The notes under the pieces: generated by a model | Seen by the model: the letters and a program-made list of their open reading frames with translations, nothing else | The model's database searches: none | Told to the model about the DNA's origin: nothing | Source of the DNA: Gallionella sp. | Lineage (GTDB): Bacteria > Pseudomonadota > Gammaproteobacteria > Burkholderiales > Gallionellaceae | Assembly: GCA_028710565.1 (NCBI GenBank) | Contig: JAQTTV010000002.1 | Span: 79,795 to 143,794 of the forward strand | Direction: 5' to 3' | DNA length: 64,000 nucleotides | Part shown: one piece after another, positions 34,397-43,272 of the stretch | Layout: every line of letters starts with the position of its first letter | Numbering within the stretch: the stretch's first letter is position 1 | Program-made: the position numbers and the translations under genes

Positions 34397-35074
34397 ATGC
34401 AAGTCACGCAGGATTTATCGTTTGTTCATCTGATTCTCACTGCCAGTGTGCTGGTGCAGTTGGTCATGGGTCTATTGTTATTCGTTTCCATGATGTCGTG
34501 GGGCTACATTTTCCAGAAATTGTTTACCTTACGCCGCGAACTCAAGTTGACGGATAAGTTTGAAGCGGCATTTTGGAATAGTCCGAATTTGAATGATTTG
34601 TACAAACAAGTCAGTGCAGGTCAAGTCAGCAATCAAGGTGCGCTGGAGCGCATCTTTTTGGCAGGGGCGGTCGAGTTTGCCAAGTTGAAGAAACAGCCTG
34701 GGATCAATAGCAGTGCGTTGATGGACGGCACGCGCCGCGCGATGCGGGCAACCTATCAACGTGAAATGGACAGACTGGAATCACACTTGTCATTTTTAGC
34801 CTCAGTCGGTTCAGTTAGTCCCTATGTTGGGCTATTTGGCACAGTGTGGGGAATTATGAACGCGTTTCGCGGCTTAGCCAATGTGGGGCAAGCGACGCTC
34901 GCCCATGTTGCACCAGGGATAGCAGAAGCCTTGGTGGCAACGGCGATGGGGTTGTTCGCCGCGATTCCAGCAGTGGTGGCATACAACCGCTATGCCTATG
35001 ACATCAATCGTTTATCCTCGCGCTTTGAAAGTTTCACCGAAGAATTTTCTAACGTACTGCAACGTCAACCATGA
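34397..35074 (+). CDS. tolQ: Tol-Pal system proton channel subunit TolQ
   Basis: 225-residue inner-membrane protein with three membrane helices: an N-terminal one (LVMGLLLFVSMMSWGYIF) and two towards the C-terminus, including VGLFGTVWGIMNAF and ALVATAMGLFAAIPAVVAYN, the MotA/ExbB/TolQ signatures. With TolR it harvests the proton gradient for outer-membrane constriction. The ribosome site is GAAAGGAT. The stop overlaps the tolR ATG. Confidence 0.96.
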   Translation: MQVTQDLSFVHLILTASVLVQLVMGLLLFVSMMSWGYIFQKLFTLRRELKLTDKFEAAFWNSPNLNDLYKQVSAGQVSNQGALERIFLAGAVEFAKLKKQPGINSSALMDGTRRAMRATYQREMDRLESHLSFLASVGSVSPYVGLFGTVWGIMNAFRGLANVGQATLAHVAPGIAEALVATAMGLFAAIPAVVAYNRYAYDINRLSSRFESFTEEFSNVLQRQP

Positions 35075-35502
35075 GAACGAATCGTCGTGGCACTCAATCG
35101 TTAATGAGTCAAATCAATGTCGTGCCCTACATCGACGTGATGCTGGTCTTGCTGGTGATCTTTATGGTGACCGCACCGATGATGAATCCTGGACAAATTG
35201 ATTTGCCCAGCGTCAATAAATCCGCCGCGCCTGCTGCCGCCATTCCCCCACTGGTGGTGACCATTAAAAAAGATTCGACTTTGACCTTGCGTGATACGGG
35301 GCAAAGCGATCAAGGGTGGAACGTCGCACTGCCTAATTTATTGAAAGAGATTCAAATCCGCCAAGCACTACAAGCCGATCAAGCTGTGGTCATCGCCGCA
35401 GACAAAAACGTACGCTATGAAGAAGTGATGAATGTCATGGCAGTGCTGAAAGAAGGCAACGTGAAGAAGGTTGGGTTGCTGACTCAAATGGACGCAAAAT
35501 GA
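35071..35502 (+). CDS. tolR: Tol-Pal system subunit TolR
   Basis: 143 residues: one N-terminal membrane helix, PYIDVMLVLLVIFMVTAPM, containing the proton-carrying Asp, then a periplasmic ExbD/TolR domain (QAVVIAADKNVRYEEVMNVMAVLKEGNVKKVGLLT). ATGA overlap with tolQ upstream and tolA downstream shows tight coupling. Confidence 0.96.
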   Translation: MRTNRRGTQSLMSQINVVPYIDVMLVLLVIFMVTAPMMNPGQIDLPSVNKSAAPAAAIPPLVVTIKKDSTLTLRDTGQSDQGWNVALPNLLKEIQIRQALQADQAVVIAADKNVRYEEVMNVMAVLKEGNVKKVGLLTQMDAK

Positions 35503-36278
35503 CCGCAACAACCTACCGCGAACCTTATCAGTTTTCGGCAGGCGTCCTGGCGTTGCTGGTGCATGGCGTATTTTTTGCCGTATTGTATTTTGGCTTGAGC
35601 TGGCAAACCAAGCCGCCGATGGAAGCCATGAGTGTCGAGTTATGGGATGCGTTGCCGATGCCTGCGGGTGTGCCAACAGGCGGCATGTCACCTGAGATGG
35701 TTGCACCTGACGCTGCACCCGCGTTAGTAGAGCCGCCCCCTCCCGCCCCTATCGAGGTGGCAAAGCCTGATATTGTCGTGCCAGAAAAAAAACCGCCTAA
35801 GCCCCTCCCTGTGCCGCAAAAGCTTAATGCAAAGCCTACGCATACTGCACAGAAACCCGTCGAATCCAATCGGAAAAATCCACAATCGCTATTGGAACGC
35901 TACGGCATTGAAGGTGGCAATACGAGTACGACGAGAGGCGGTGGTCGAGTCGGGCAGCAACTTAGACTGGCAGATGCCGTAAAAGCAACGGAAGTTGATC
36001 GTCTGTTGGCAGAGTACATTGGTAAAATTAAAGCCAAGATTAAGCGTGATATTGTGATGCCGCCCGATGTACCAGAAAATGCGCGGGTTGAGTTTTTGGT
36101 AACGCTGTTGCCAGATGGCTCAGTAATGACGGTACGCTTGGCAAGATCAAGCCATGCGGGATATGCAAATGCAGTGGAACGCGCTATTTTCAAGGCGCAA
36201 CCCTTGCCTCTGCCGCCCAATAATGAATTATTCGGTCAATTTCGCGAGTTAAAATTAGTCTTCAAACCCATTGAATAA
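35499..36278 (+). CDS. tolA: Tol-Pal system protein TolA, with a short proline-rich spacer
   Basis: 259 residues. One N-terminal membrane helix (GVLALLVHGVFFAVLYFGLSW) contacts TolQR, and a C-terminal globular domain (RVEFLVTLLPDGSVMTVRLARSSHAGYANAVERAI) contacts Pal/TolB. What is unusual is the middle: instead of the long Ala/Lys/Glu-rich helix of E. coli TolA it has about 100 residues rich in proline (EPPPPAP, EKKPPKPLPVPQK) and then polar linker. The family is about 350-420 in enterics, shorter in beta members. A complementary Ala/Lys-rich helix is found in Pal of the same operon. Confidence 0.9.
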   Translation: MTATTYREPYQFSAGVLALLVHGVFFAVLYFGLSWQTKPPMEAMSVELWDALPMPAGVPTGGMSPEMVAPDAAPALVEPPPPAPIEVAKPDIVVPEKKPPKPLPVPQKLNAKPTHTAQKPVESNRKNPQSLLERYGIEGGNTSTTRGGGRVGQQLRLADAVKATEVDRLLAEYIGKIKAKIKRDIVMPPDVPENARVEFLVTLLPDGSVMTVRLARSSHAGYANAVERAIFKAQPLPLPPNNELFGQFRELKLVFKPIE

Positions 36279-36287
36279 GGACATGTT

Positions 36288-37550
36288 ATGTTGCTAAGAA
36301 TGCTGTTGAGCGTGGTCATGCTGTTGCAAGCGGGTATGGCGGCGGCGGTGTTGGATATTGAAATCATAGGCGCAGGTGAAAATCAAATCCCAATCTCTAT
36401 CGCCCCTTTTGGCGGTGATCCCGCACTCGCAAGGGAAATCAACGAAGTAGTGCGTGGCGACTTGATGCGTTGCGGCCTATTTCGCCTGATTGATGCCAGC
36501 GATGAGCAAGCCAATACGCCCGCCGCAGTGAGCTATCCTCGTTGGCGCGAACGAGGAGCGGATGCGCTCGGATTGGGTAAAATCAATAGGTTGCCCACAG
36601 GGCGTGTTGAAGCACAGTTTTTCCTGCTGGATATTGTCAAGCAACGACAAGCCATCGCGGAAGTATCTACTGTCAATGCAGGACAAGCACGTGCCCTTGG
36701 GCACCATATTGCAGACTTGATTTATGAGAATTTAACAGGTAGCAAAGGCATATTTGGTAGTCGTTTTGCCTATATCAATCGTTTGGGATCTAACTTTCGC
36801 CTACTGGTCGCGGACAGTGATGGCTATAACGAACAGGTTGTATTGGCGCGAAGCAGTCCAATGATGTCGCCAGCATGGTCGCCAGATGGCAGTCACTTAG
36901 CTTATGTGAGCTTTGAAAATGGCCACGCAGCCGTGTATGTTCAGTCGCTTCTGACGCAACAGCGCGTGCTAGTCGCAAACTTCCCTGGTAGCAACAGTGC
37001 GCCTGCATGGTCACCCGATGGCCGACAATTAGCGGTGGTTTTGACGCGGGATCATGGCTCACAAATTTACACGATGCGACCCGATGGCAGCGGGATACAA
37101 CGCATTAGTTTTAGCGATGCCATCGATACCGAACCCAATTTTTCACCTGACGGACAGTCTTTGATCTTTACTTCAGATCGCGGGGGTAGCGCGCAAATTT
37201 ATCAAATGTCAGCGCAAGGAGGGACGGCAACTCGACTGACCTTTGGGGAAGGTGCAAACTTTTCACCCCGCTACAGCCCAGACGGTAAAAGTTTCGTTTT
37301 CACCCACCGCGTCAATGGTAAGTTTTACATTACTACACAGGACTTTCAAACAGGGCAAATGACTATACTGACCGAGGGCGGCTGGGAGAAAAAACCCAGC
37401 TTTGCCCCCAACGGAAAACTTATCCTTTTTGCCAGTGAAGGCAGAGGTCGTGGTATATTAGCAACCGTTTCAAGTGATGGTCGCGTCAAGCAGCAAATGT
37501 TTACACAAAGCGGCGATGCGCGTGAACCTGTGTGGGAAACCCGACGTTAG
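36288..37550 (+). CDS. tolB: Tol-Pal system beta-propeller protein TolB
   Basis: 420-residue periplasmic protein. Signal peptide (MLLRMLLSVVMLLQAGMAAA), an N-terminal domain (ISIAPFGGDPALAREINEVVRGDLMRCGLFRLID) and a six-bladed propeller with repeats such as SPMMSPAWSPDGSHLAYVS, SNSAPAWSPDGRQLAVV and TEPNFSPDGQSLIFTS. Binds Pal and is released by TolA. It lies between tolA and pal, as expected. Confidence 0.96.
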   Translation: MLLRMLLSVVMLLQAGMAAAVLDIEIIGAGENQIPISIAPFGGDPALAREINEVVRGDLMRCGLFRLIDASDEQANTPAAVSYPRWRERGADALGLGKINRLPTGRVEAQFFLLDIVKQRQAIAEVSTVNAGQARALGHHIADLIYENLTGSKGIFGSRFAYINRLGSNFRLLVADSDGYNEQVVLARSSPMMSPAWSPDGSHLAYVSFENGHAAVYVQSLLTQQRVLVANFPGSNSAPAWSPDGRQLAVVLTRDHGSQIYTMRPDGSGIQRISFSDAIDTEPNFSPDGQSLIFTSDRGGSAQIYQMSAQGGTATRLTFGEGANFSPRYSPDGKSFVFTHRVNGKFYITTQDFQTGQMTILTEGGWEKKPSFAPNGKLILFASEGRGRGILATVSSDGRVKQQMFTQSGDAREPVWETRR

Positions 37551-37579
37551 AATTTAAATCAAACATAAGGAGATGTAGC

Positions 37580-38161
37580 ATGAAGAAAATTGTAATAAGT
37601 GGTCTATTGTTATCCTTGTTAGCAGCATGTGCTCCTAACCCACCTAAACCAGTACCACCAGTTGACACCAGTGCAGCCGATGCTGCAGCAAAAAAAGCGG
37701 CAGAAGAAGAAGCCGCACGTAAAGCAGCTCAAAAAGCAGCGGATGAAGCTGCCGCTAAAAAAGCAGCGGATGAAGCTGCTGCGGCCGCTAAAAAGGCAGC
37801 GGATGAAGCTGCTGCGCGCAATATGTTGCCAAAAGAAGCGACGAGCGTTTACTACCCATTCGATGTGGATGCAATTCAAGATGCGGATAAACCAGCCGTT
37901 CAAGCACATGCAAAATACTTGGCCGATCATGCTAACGTTAAAATGCATGTTGAAGGCAATGCGGACGAACGCGGTAGCAATGAATACAATTTGAGCTTAG
38001 GTCAACGCCGTGCCGATGGCGTAAAGAAGATGTTAGAGCTAGGTGGCGCAAAATCCGATCAAGTCGATGCAGCAAGCTTGGGCGAAGAAAAGCCAAAAGC
38101 GGTGGGTCATAATGAAGAAGCATGGTCACAAAATCGTCGCTCAGACATGATCTACAAGTAA
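37580..38161 (+). CDS. pal: peptidoglycan-associated lipoprotein Pal, with TolA-like Ala/Lys-rich spacer
   Basis: 193 residues from ATG 37580 (AAGGAGAT ribosome site). Lipobox LLSLLAAC anchors it to the outer membrane. Residues about 32-88 are a repetitive helix of KKAADEAAA-type units, which normal Pal lacks; this is like domain II of TolA. The OmpA-like peptidoglycan-binding domain follows, with VYYPFDVDAI, HVEGNADERGSNEYNLSLGQRRA and WSQNRRSDMIYK. Normal Pal is about 160-175 residues. Confidence 0.94.
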   Translation: MKKIVISGLLLSLLAACAPNPPKPVPPVDTSAADAAAKKAAEEEAARKAAQKAADEAAAKKAADEAAAAAKKAADEAAARNMLPKEATSVYYPFDVDAIQDADKPAVQAHAKYLADHANVKMHVEGNADERGSNEYNLSLGQRRADGVKKMLELGGAKSDQVDAASLGEEKPKAVGHNEEAWSQNRRSDMIYK

Positions 38162-38166
38162 TTGTT

Positions 38167-38964
38167 ATGCTAAAGCACGCCTTTATTTTATTGGCTTTGT
38201 GCTGCATCAGCCCCGCTCACGCGGGGCTGTTTTCGGACGACGAAGCTCGAAACCATATTCAACAAGTTCAGACGAACCTTGAACGTTCAGACTCACTTGC
38301 TCAAGATCGCCATAAACAACAAACACAAGCCATTTTGGATTTGCAAACGCAAATCGAGGCTCTGTCCAAAGAAAACCGCACGTTACGCGGACAAAATGAA
38401 GAGCTTGCGCATGGCCTCCAAAGTGCCGAAAAGCGTGAGAAAGATTTCTATATTGATTTAGACACGCGTTTGCGCCGTATTGAATCCAGCGGGATGATTC
38501 CGTCTGCATCAGACGGAAATGCAGCCTCACTTCCAGCAACAGGTACCACACCTGACGCTGTGGCAGCCACTTCCGACACTTTTGACCCTATTGTAGAAAA
38601 TAGAATCTTGGAAAGAGGTTTTATTCTGCTTAAAGGTAAAAGCTATGCCAATGCGACCAGGTCGTTTAGTGACTTTATCAAGCAATATCCTGAATCCGTA
38701 CAAATTCCCAATGCCATCTATGGTCTAGGCAATGCACTGTATGGTGACAATGACTTTAAAAGTGCGCTGCTGGTTTATCAAAACTTCCTGAAAGATTTTC
38801 CAGAGACACCCCGAAGCCCAGAAGTCTTGCTGAATATGGCAAGTTGTCAGCAGGCACTAAAAGAAACAGCCGCTGCCAAAAATACTTTGAAGCAACTCAT
38901 TAAGAAATATCCGAAAAGCGATGCTGCTGCGAAAGCGCAAAAACAGCTTGCGACCCTTCGTTAG
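38167..38964 (+). CDS. cpoB: cell division coordinator CpoB (YbgF), TPR protein
   Basis: 265 residues from ATG 38167 (the longer frame starts inside pal). Signal peptide MLKHAFILLALCCISPAHA, then a coiled coil (about residues 40-100: LDLQTQIEALSKENRTLRGQNEEL) and C-terminal TPRs (ERGFILLKGKSYANATRSFSDFIKQYP, YGLGNALYGDNDFKSALLVYQNFLKDFP, LKQLIKKYPKSDAAAKAQKQL). CpoB links peptidoglycan synthesis with Tol-driven constriction. It is 5 bases from pal and 6 from queE. Confidence 0.93.
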   Translation: MLKHAFILLALCCISPAHAGLFSDDEARNHIQQVQTNLERSDSLAQDRHKQQTQAILDLQTQIEALSKENRTLRGQNEELAHGLQSAEKREKDFYIDLDTRLRRIESSGMIPSASDGNAASLPATGTTPDAVAATSDTFDPIVENRILERGFILLKGKSYANATRSFSDFIKQYPESVQIPNAIYGLGNALYGDNDFKSALLVYQNFLKDFPETPRSPEVLLNMASCQQALKETAAAKNTLKQLIKKYPKSDAAAKAQKQLATLR

Positions 38965-38970
38965 TTTCTT

Positions 38971-39624
38971 ATGCCGTATCGTGTCGCGCAATTGCGCATC
39001 ACCGAGATTTTTTACTCCCTACAAGGTGAAACCAGCCGAGTAGGGTTGCCCACGGTCTTTATTCGGCTAACGGGCTGCCCGCTGCGCTGCACCTACTGTG
39101 ATACCACCTACGCTTTTACAGGTGGGCAGACACAAAGTATCCCCGATATTCTTTCCCAAGTCGCTCAATATCATCCGCAATATGTCACTGTCACAGGCGG
39201 TGAGCCTTTAGCACAAAAGAACTGTTTATTGTTGCTACAAGCATTATGTGACGCGGGTTATCAAGTTTCGCTGGAAACAGGCGGCGCGCTGAATATTGCG
39301 GCAGTGGATCATCGAGTGATGCGTGTGGTGGATATTAAAACCCCAGGGTCGGGCGAAGTTTCCAAAAATCGTTGGGAAAATTTAGCCTTATTGACCCCGC
39401 ACGATGAAATCAAATTTGTGTTGTGTGATGCGGATGATTACGCATGGGCAAAGCAGATCATGACGGAATACCAACTCGCCGAAAAATGCCCTGTGCTGAT
39501 GTCTCCCACACACGGCGGGCTGGATGCCACCCAATTGGCAGAATGGATACTGCGCGACCGTTTAGCGGTGCGGCTGCAAGTGCAATTACATAAAATTTTG
39601 TGGGACAACGCGGTAGGAAAATAA
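38971..39624 (+). CDS. queE: 7-carboxy-7-deazaguanine synthase QueE
   Basis: 217-residue radical SAM enzyme of the queuosine pathway; converts carboxytetrahydropterin to 7-carboxy-7-deazaguanine. [38 protein letters not shown] has the CX3CX2C cluster motif, and [11 protein letters not shown] binds SAM. Immediately downstream of cpoB and 2 bases before queC, so transcribed with tol genes. Confidence 0.95.
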   Translation: MPYRVAQLRITEIFYSLQGETSRVGLPTVFIRLTGCPLRCTYCDTTYAFTGGQTQSIPDILSQVAQYHPQYVTVTGGEPLAQKNCLLLLQALCDAGYQVSLETGGALNIAAVDHRVMRVVDIKTPGSGEVSKNRWENLALLTPHDEIKFVLCDADDYAWAKQIMTEYQLAEKCPVLMSPTHGGLDATQLAEWILRDRLAVRLQVQLHKILWDNAVGK

Positions 39625-39626
39625 GT

Positions 39627-40298
39627 ATGAAAAACGCGGTGGTATTGTTATCTGGCGGACTCGATTCCGCCACTGTTTTGGCGATGGCTGTTCGTCAGGG
39701 ATTCACCTGCTACGCCTTGAGCGTCGATTATGGTCAACGTCATCATGCCGAACTCGCCGCTGCGCAACGCGTGGCGCGCAGCTTGGGTGCGCATGAACAT
39801 CGTGTCATTCACATTGATTTAACCAGCTTCGGCGGCTCGGCACTGACCGACAACGCCATCGCTGTGCCACAACAGCAAACGACAGGCATTCCCCTCACCT
39901 ACGTCCCCGCCCGCAACACCATCATGTTGTCACTGGCATTGGCATGGGCGGAAGTGCTGCAAGCGCAGGATATTTTCATCGGCGTGAATGCCGTCGATTA
40001 TTCAGGCTACCCAGACTGCCGCCCTGATTACATCGCCGCCTTTGAAGCCATGGCAAATCTCGCCACCAAAGCCGCCGTCGAGGGACATCCGCTGACCTTA
40101 CACGCGCCCTTGCTGCACTTGTCCAAAGCTGAAATCATCCAACAAGGCACGGCATTAGGCGTGAACTACGCCGAAACGGTATCCTGTTATCAAGCGGATT
40201 TAACAGGTCGCGCCTGTGGCAAGTGCGATTCCTGCCGACTCCGCAGTGCAGGATTCGCCGCCGCAGGGGTGGCTGATCCTACGGCGTATTTGGTGTAG
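39627..40298 (+). CDS. queC: 7-cyano-7-deazaguanine synthase QueC
   Basis: 223 residues, starting ATG 39627 ([19 protein letters not shown]). The PP-loop SGGLDS activates the carboxylate by ATP, and the C-terminal [20 protein letters not shown] binds zinc. It makes preQ0 from CDG, the product of QueE. No preQ1 riboswitch is visible upstream; the genes follow the Tol operon. Confidence 0.95.
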   Translation: MKNAVVLLSGGLDSATVLAMAVRQGFTCYALSVDYGQRHHAELAAAQRVARSLGAHEHRVIHIDLTSFGGSALTDNAIAVPQQQTTGIPLTYVPARNTIMLSLALAWAEVLQAQDIFIGVNAVDYSGYPDCRPDYIAAFEAMANLATKAAVEGHPLTLHAPLLHLSKAEIIQQGTALGVNYAETVSCYQADLTGRACGKCDSCRLRSAGFAAAGVADPTAYLV

Positions 40299-40428
40299 TT
40301 TTGTCATCGGCGGCGATTGCCCTATCGGTTTTCACATGAGATAGGTTTACGGTATGGGTAAATGAGTATCGCGCCCCCTCCCGCTTAAGCTGGAAAAATC
40401 AGGAAATATCTACACAGGCGGGAATGTT

Positions 40429-43134
40429 ATGAAGCGTCAGTCAGGTCGTGCTTCTTGGGTGACCAAGGTGGTATTAGTTGTGTTTTCGGTGATCGCACTT
40501 TGGCTGCTTGTACAGAAGCAAAGTGGATTAAATCCGTCTCTTTCAGCAAGTAGCCCCGCCCGCGTGAGCCAAGAGTCCAGTTTGCAAGCACAGTTCGAGC
40601 AAGTGCTTGCCAATTATCGCAAAATTATTGTGTTGCTGGCGCACGAACAGGCTTTGTCTGCCCATGAGCAGAACGAAGTCAACCAGATTGGGCAGCGTTT
40701 GTTTCACGAGAATCTGGCGCGGATTGATACTGCATCCGACGACTTAGAAAAGTTAATTCGTTCCGCGCAGCCACAACGCTTCGACACGCTTGCCCTGCTC
40801 CTTGATTATGTGGAATCTGACGCAGGGATGTTTGACGCGGATAGGCTGGCGTTCCGCGAGTTGTTGCAAGCAATGCAAAGCGCGATTGCCAAAGAGGGGT
40901 CTTTGCCCGCCATCAAGCTGCATAAGCGCATTGGCGAGGATATGGATGCGTTAAATGAGATTGAACATCTCTATGAAAAAGAGATTAGCCAGATTTTTGG
41001 ACGATTCGAGCCTCGTGCGATTTTGCTTAAACGCGAGCGTTGGGATGACTATGTTGCACATTTGGAAAAAATCTATCCACGCGCGCAGTTGCTCAAAGAA
41101 AACGGTGTCATCCTGCCTTACCCCACGCCCAAGTCTGGCACAACCGAAGCGGACACTGCCCAAAAGGCGGAATTGGACGGTTTTGAATTGCCTCCCAAAA
41201 CGGTAGCACTCACCTTCGACGATGGTCCGCATCCTGTTTACAGCGCGGAAATCGAAGCCATCCTGAAGCAGTATGAAGTGCCCGCCACTTTCTTTAACGT
41301 CGGGCGTAACCTTGGCACCATTACCGCCGACGGTAAGGTTGCCGTATCGACGCGTGGCAATATCAGCCGCAAGTTGATGCAAGATGGTTTTGTGATCGGC
41401 AACCACAGCTTCACCCATGCCAAGCTTTCCAAGATGACGGGTGAGAGCTTGAAGGCGGAAATCAATCATACTGATTTGTTGCTCAAGGCGGTGGATATAA
41501 ACCGCTCTACGCTATTCAGATTTCCTTATGGCGCAAGCAACCAAGAGGCGAACAAAATTTTGCAAGATGCCCACCTAAAGTCCGTGATGTGGAATATCGA
41601 CTCACTGGACTGGGCTGATCCGCTGCCGAATTCCATCGTTGAACGGGTGTTGCAAGGTGTGCGCAAAGATGGACGTGGCATCATCCTATTCCACGATATT
41701 CACGAACGTACCGTGAAAGCCTTACCCTTGATACTGGATCGCTTAGTCGCGGAGGGGTATCAATTTGCGGGCTGGGATGGCAGCATTTTTCGTGCGAACA
41801 AAAGTGCGGCGTCTGTCCCTGATAAGTCGCCTATCTCCAACCGTTATGGCAATTCTTGGGCGATTGTGATCGGTATCGACCAGTATGCCAAATGGCCTAA
41901 GCTAGAGTACGCCGCGCGCGACGCAAAAGCGTTGCGACAATCGCTGGTCGAGCGGTATGCTTTTGCCAACGACCATGTGTTTTCGCTTATTAACGGCGAT
42001 GCGACACGCAATAACATTCTCGCCCTTTTTCACGACAAATTGGCACATGGCGGAATCCAGAAAGATGACCGAATTTTTGTCTTTTTCGCAGGACACGGCG
42101 CGACCCGTAAACTGAGTTCTGGTCGCGATCTTGGTTATATCATTCCGTCCGACTCCGACCCCGCGCAGTTTGCAACCGATGCGATTCCCATGACCGAGAT
42201 CCAGAACATTGCCGAAAATCTCAGTGCGAAACATGTGTTGTTTGTGATGGATGCTTGTTACAGTGGGCTAGGATTGACGCGTGGCGGAGGGACGGCTTCG
42301 TATCTGCGTGACAATGCTAAACGCATCGGACGACAGATGCTCACGGCGGGCGGTGCGGACCAGATGGTGGCAGATGGCGGACCAGATGGACATTCGATTT
42401 TTACTTGGATGCTGTTGCAGGGGTTGGCGGGCAAAGGTGATCTGAACAGGGATGGGCTGATTACCGCGACCGAACTCGCTGCATATATTGCCCCCGCAGT
42501 TGCCAGTGTCTCTCATCAAACACCCGCTTTTGGAAGTTTGCCAGGATCACAAGGCGGCGAATTTGTGTTTGAACTGCCTAACGAAACAGAGTTTCTGAAC
42601 GAAGCATCGACTCAGTTAGCCAGTGACGCGATTGCGCTTAACAACAAGCTGGCGGCGGCGCAGCCCGTGGGCGCGACCACAGAAATGAGCGTCGCCCCGC
42701 GCAAACCCGTCTTCTTGAAAGACCTGCAAGGGGCAGATCACAAAGTCGCATTGCCTAGTCCCGTTCCCCTTTCGGAAAAACAAATGGCGCAACATGCCAA
42801 CGATAGAGGTTTGCAGTTATACAAGGAAAAAAATTATGCCGCAGCCGAGGCAGAATTTACCGAAGCACTCAAATTGCGCCCCGATTTTGGGCTGGCGGCG
42901 AATAATTTGGGCTTCGTGTTTTACAAGCAAGGCAAGTTCAAAGAAGCCGCCTTGTGGTTTGAAAACACGGTCAAAATAGACCCGTCGCGCGCAATCGCTT
43001 ACCTCAATTTGGGCGATGCCTATGTGCAAGTCAAGGATAAAAACAGAGCAAAAGTCGCTTTCCAAACCTATCTGGCACTCATGCCCTCGGGTAGTCGCGC
43101 AGCTTACGTGAAATTGGAACTCGAGAAGTTATGA
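40429..43134 (+). CDS. polysaccharide deacetylase - caspase-like - TPR fusion protein
   Basis: 901 residues. A signal anchor (WVTKVVLVVFSVIALWLLVQ) is followed by a helical region, then a NodB deacetylase domain at about 255-455: TFDDGP (263-267), metal-binding HSFTH (His326, His330), RFPYG, SLDWADP and ILFHDIH are complete. Next is a C14 caspase-like domain (about 475-725): WAIVIGIDQYAKWPKLEYAARDA, FAGHG with His556 and DACYSG with Cys610, an intact dyad. Two or three TPRs close the protein (about 785-895; GLQLYKEKNYAAAEAEFTEALKLRPDFG). It stands alone, 130 bases after queC. A periplasmic protein that couples glycan deacetylation with proteolysis is inferred; I know of no named function. Confidence 0.9.
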   Translation: MKRQSGRASWVTKVVLVVFSVIALWLLVQKQSGLNPSLSASSPARVSQESSLQAQFEQVLANYRKIIVLLAHEQALSAHEQNEVNQIGQRLFHENLARIDTASDDLEKLIRSAQPQRFDTLALLLDYVESDAGMFDADRLAFRELLQAMQSAIAKEGSLPAIKLHKRIGEDMDALNEIEHLYEKEISQIFGRFEPRAILLKRERWDDYVAHLEKIYPRAQLLKENGVILPYPTPKSGTTEADTAQKAELDGFELPPKTVALTFDDGPHPVYSAEIEAILKQYEVPATFFNVGRNLGTITADGKVAVSTRGNISRKLMQDGFVIGNHSFTHAKLSKMTGESLKAEINHTDLLLKAVDINRSTLFRFPYGASNQEANKILQDAHLKSVMWNIDSLDWADPLPNSIVERVLQGVRKDGRGIILFHDIHERTVKALPLILDRLVAEGYQFAGWDGSIFRANKSAASVPDKSPISNRYGNSWAIVIGIDQYAKWPKLEYAARDAKALRQSLVERYAFANDHVFSLINGDATRNNILALFHDKLAHGGIQKDDRIFVFFAGHGATRKLSSGRDLGYIIPSDSDPAQFATDAIPMTEIQNIAENLSAKHVLFVMDACYSGLGLTRGGGTASYLRDNAKRIGRQMLTAGGADQMVADGGPDGHSIFTWMLLQGLAGKGDLNRDGLITATELAAYIAPAVASVSHQTPAFGSLPGSQGGEFVFELPNETEFLNEASTQLASDAIALNNKLAAAQPVGATTEMSVAPRKPVFLKDLQGADHKVALPSPVPLSEKQMAQHANDRGLQLYKEKNYAAAEAEFTEALKLRPDFGLAANNLGFVFYKQGKFKEAALWFENTVKIDPSRAIAYLNLGDAYVQVKDKNRAKVAFQTYLALMPSGSRAAYVKLELEKL

Positions 43135-43272
43135 GCAAAGGGGGATTTTAGGCGCGGCGGGCTATAGGTGTTATGTGTCATGGCTTGTTTCTTGCTGGCT
43201 GCTGATTTTTACTAATTCAATGATTCGGTTATCACAACATCAAACAAATTGCATATAACAGCATTATGAATG

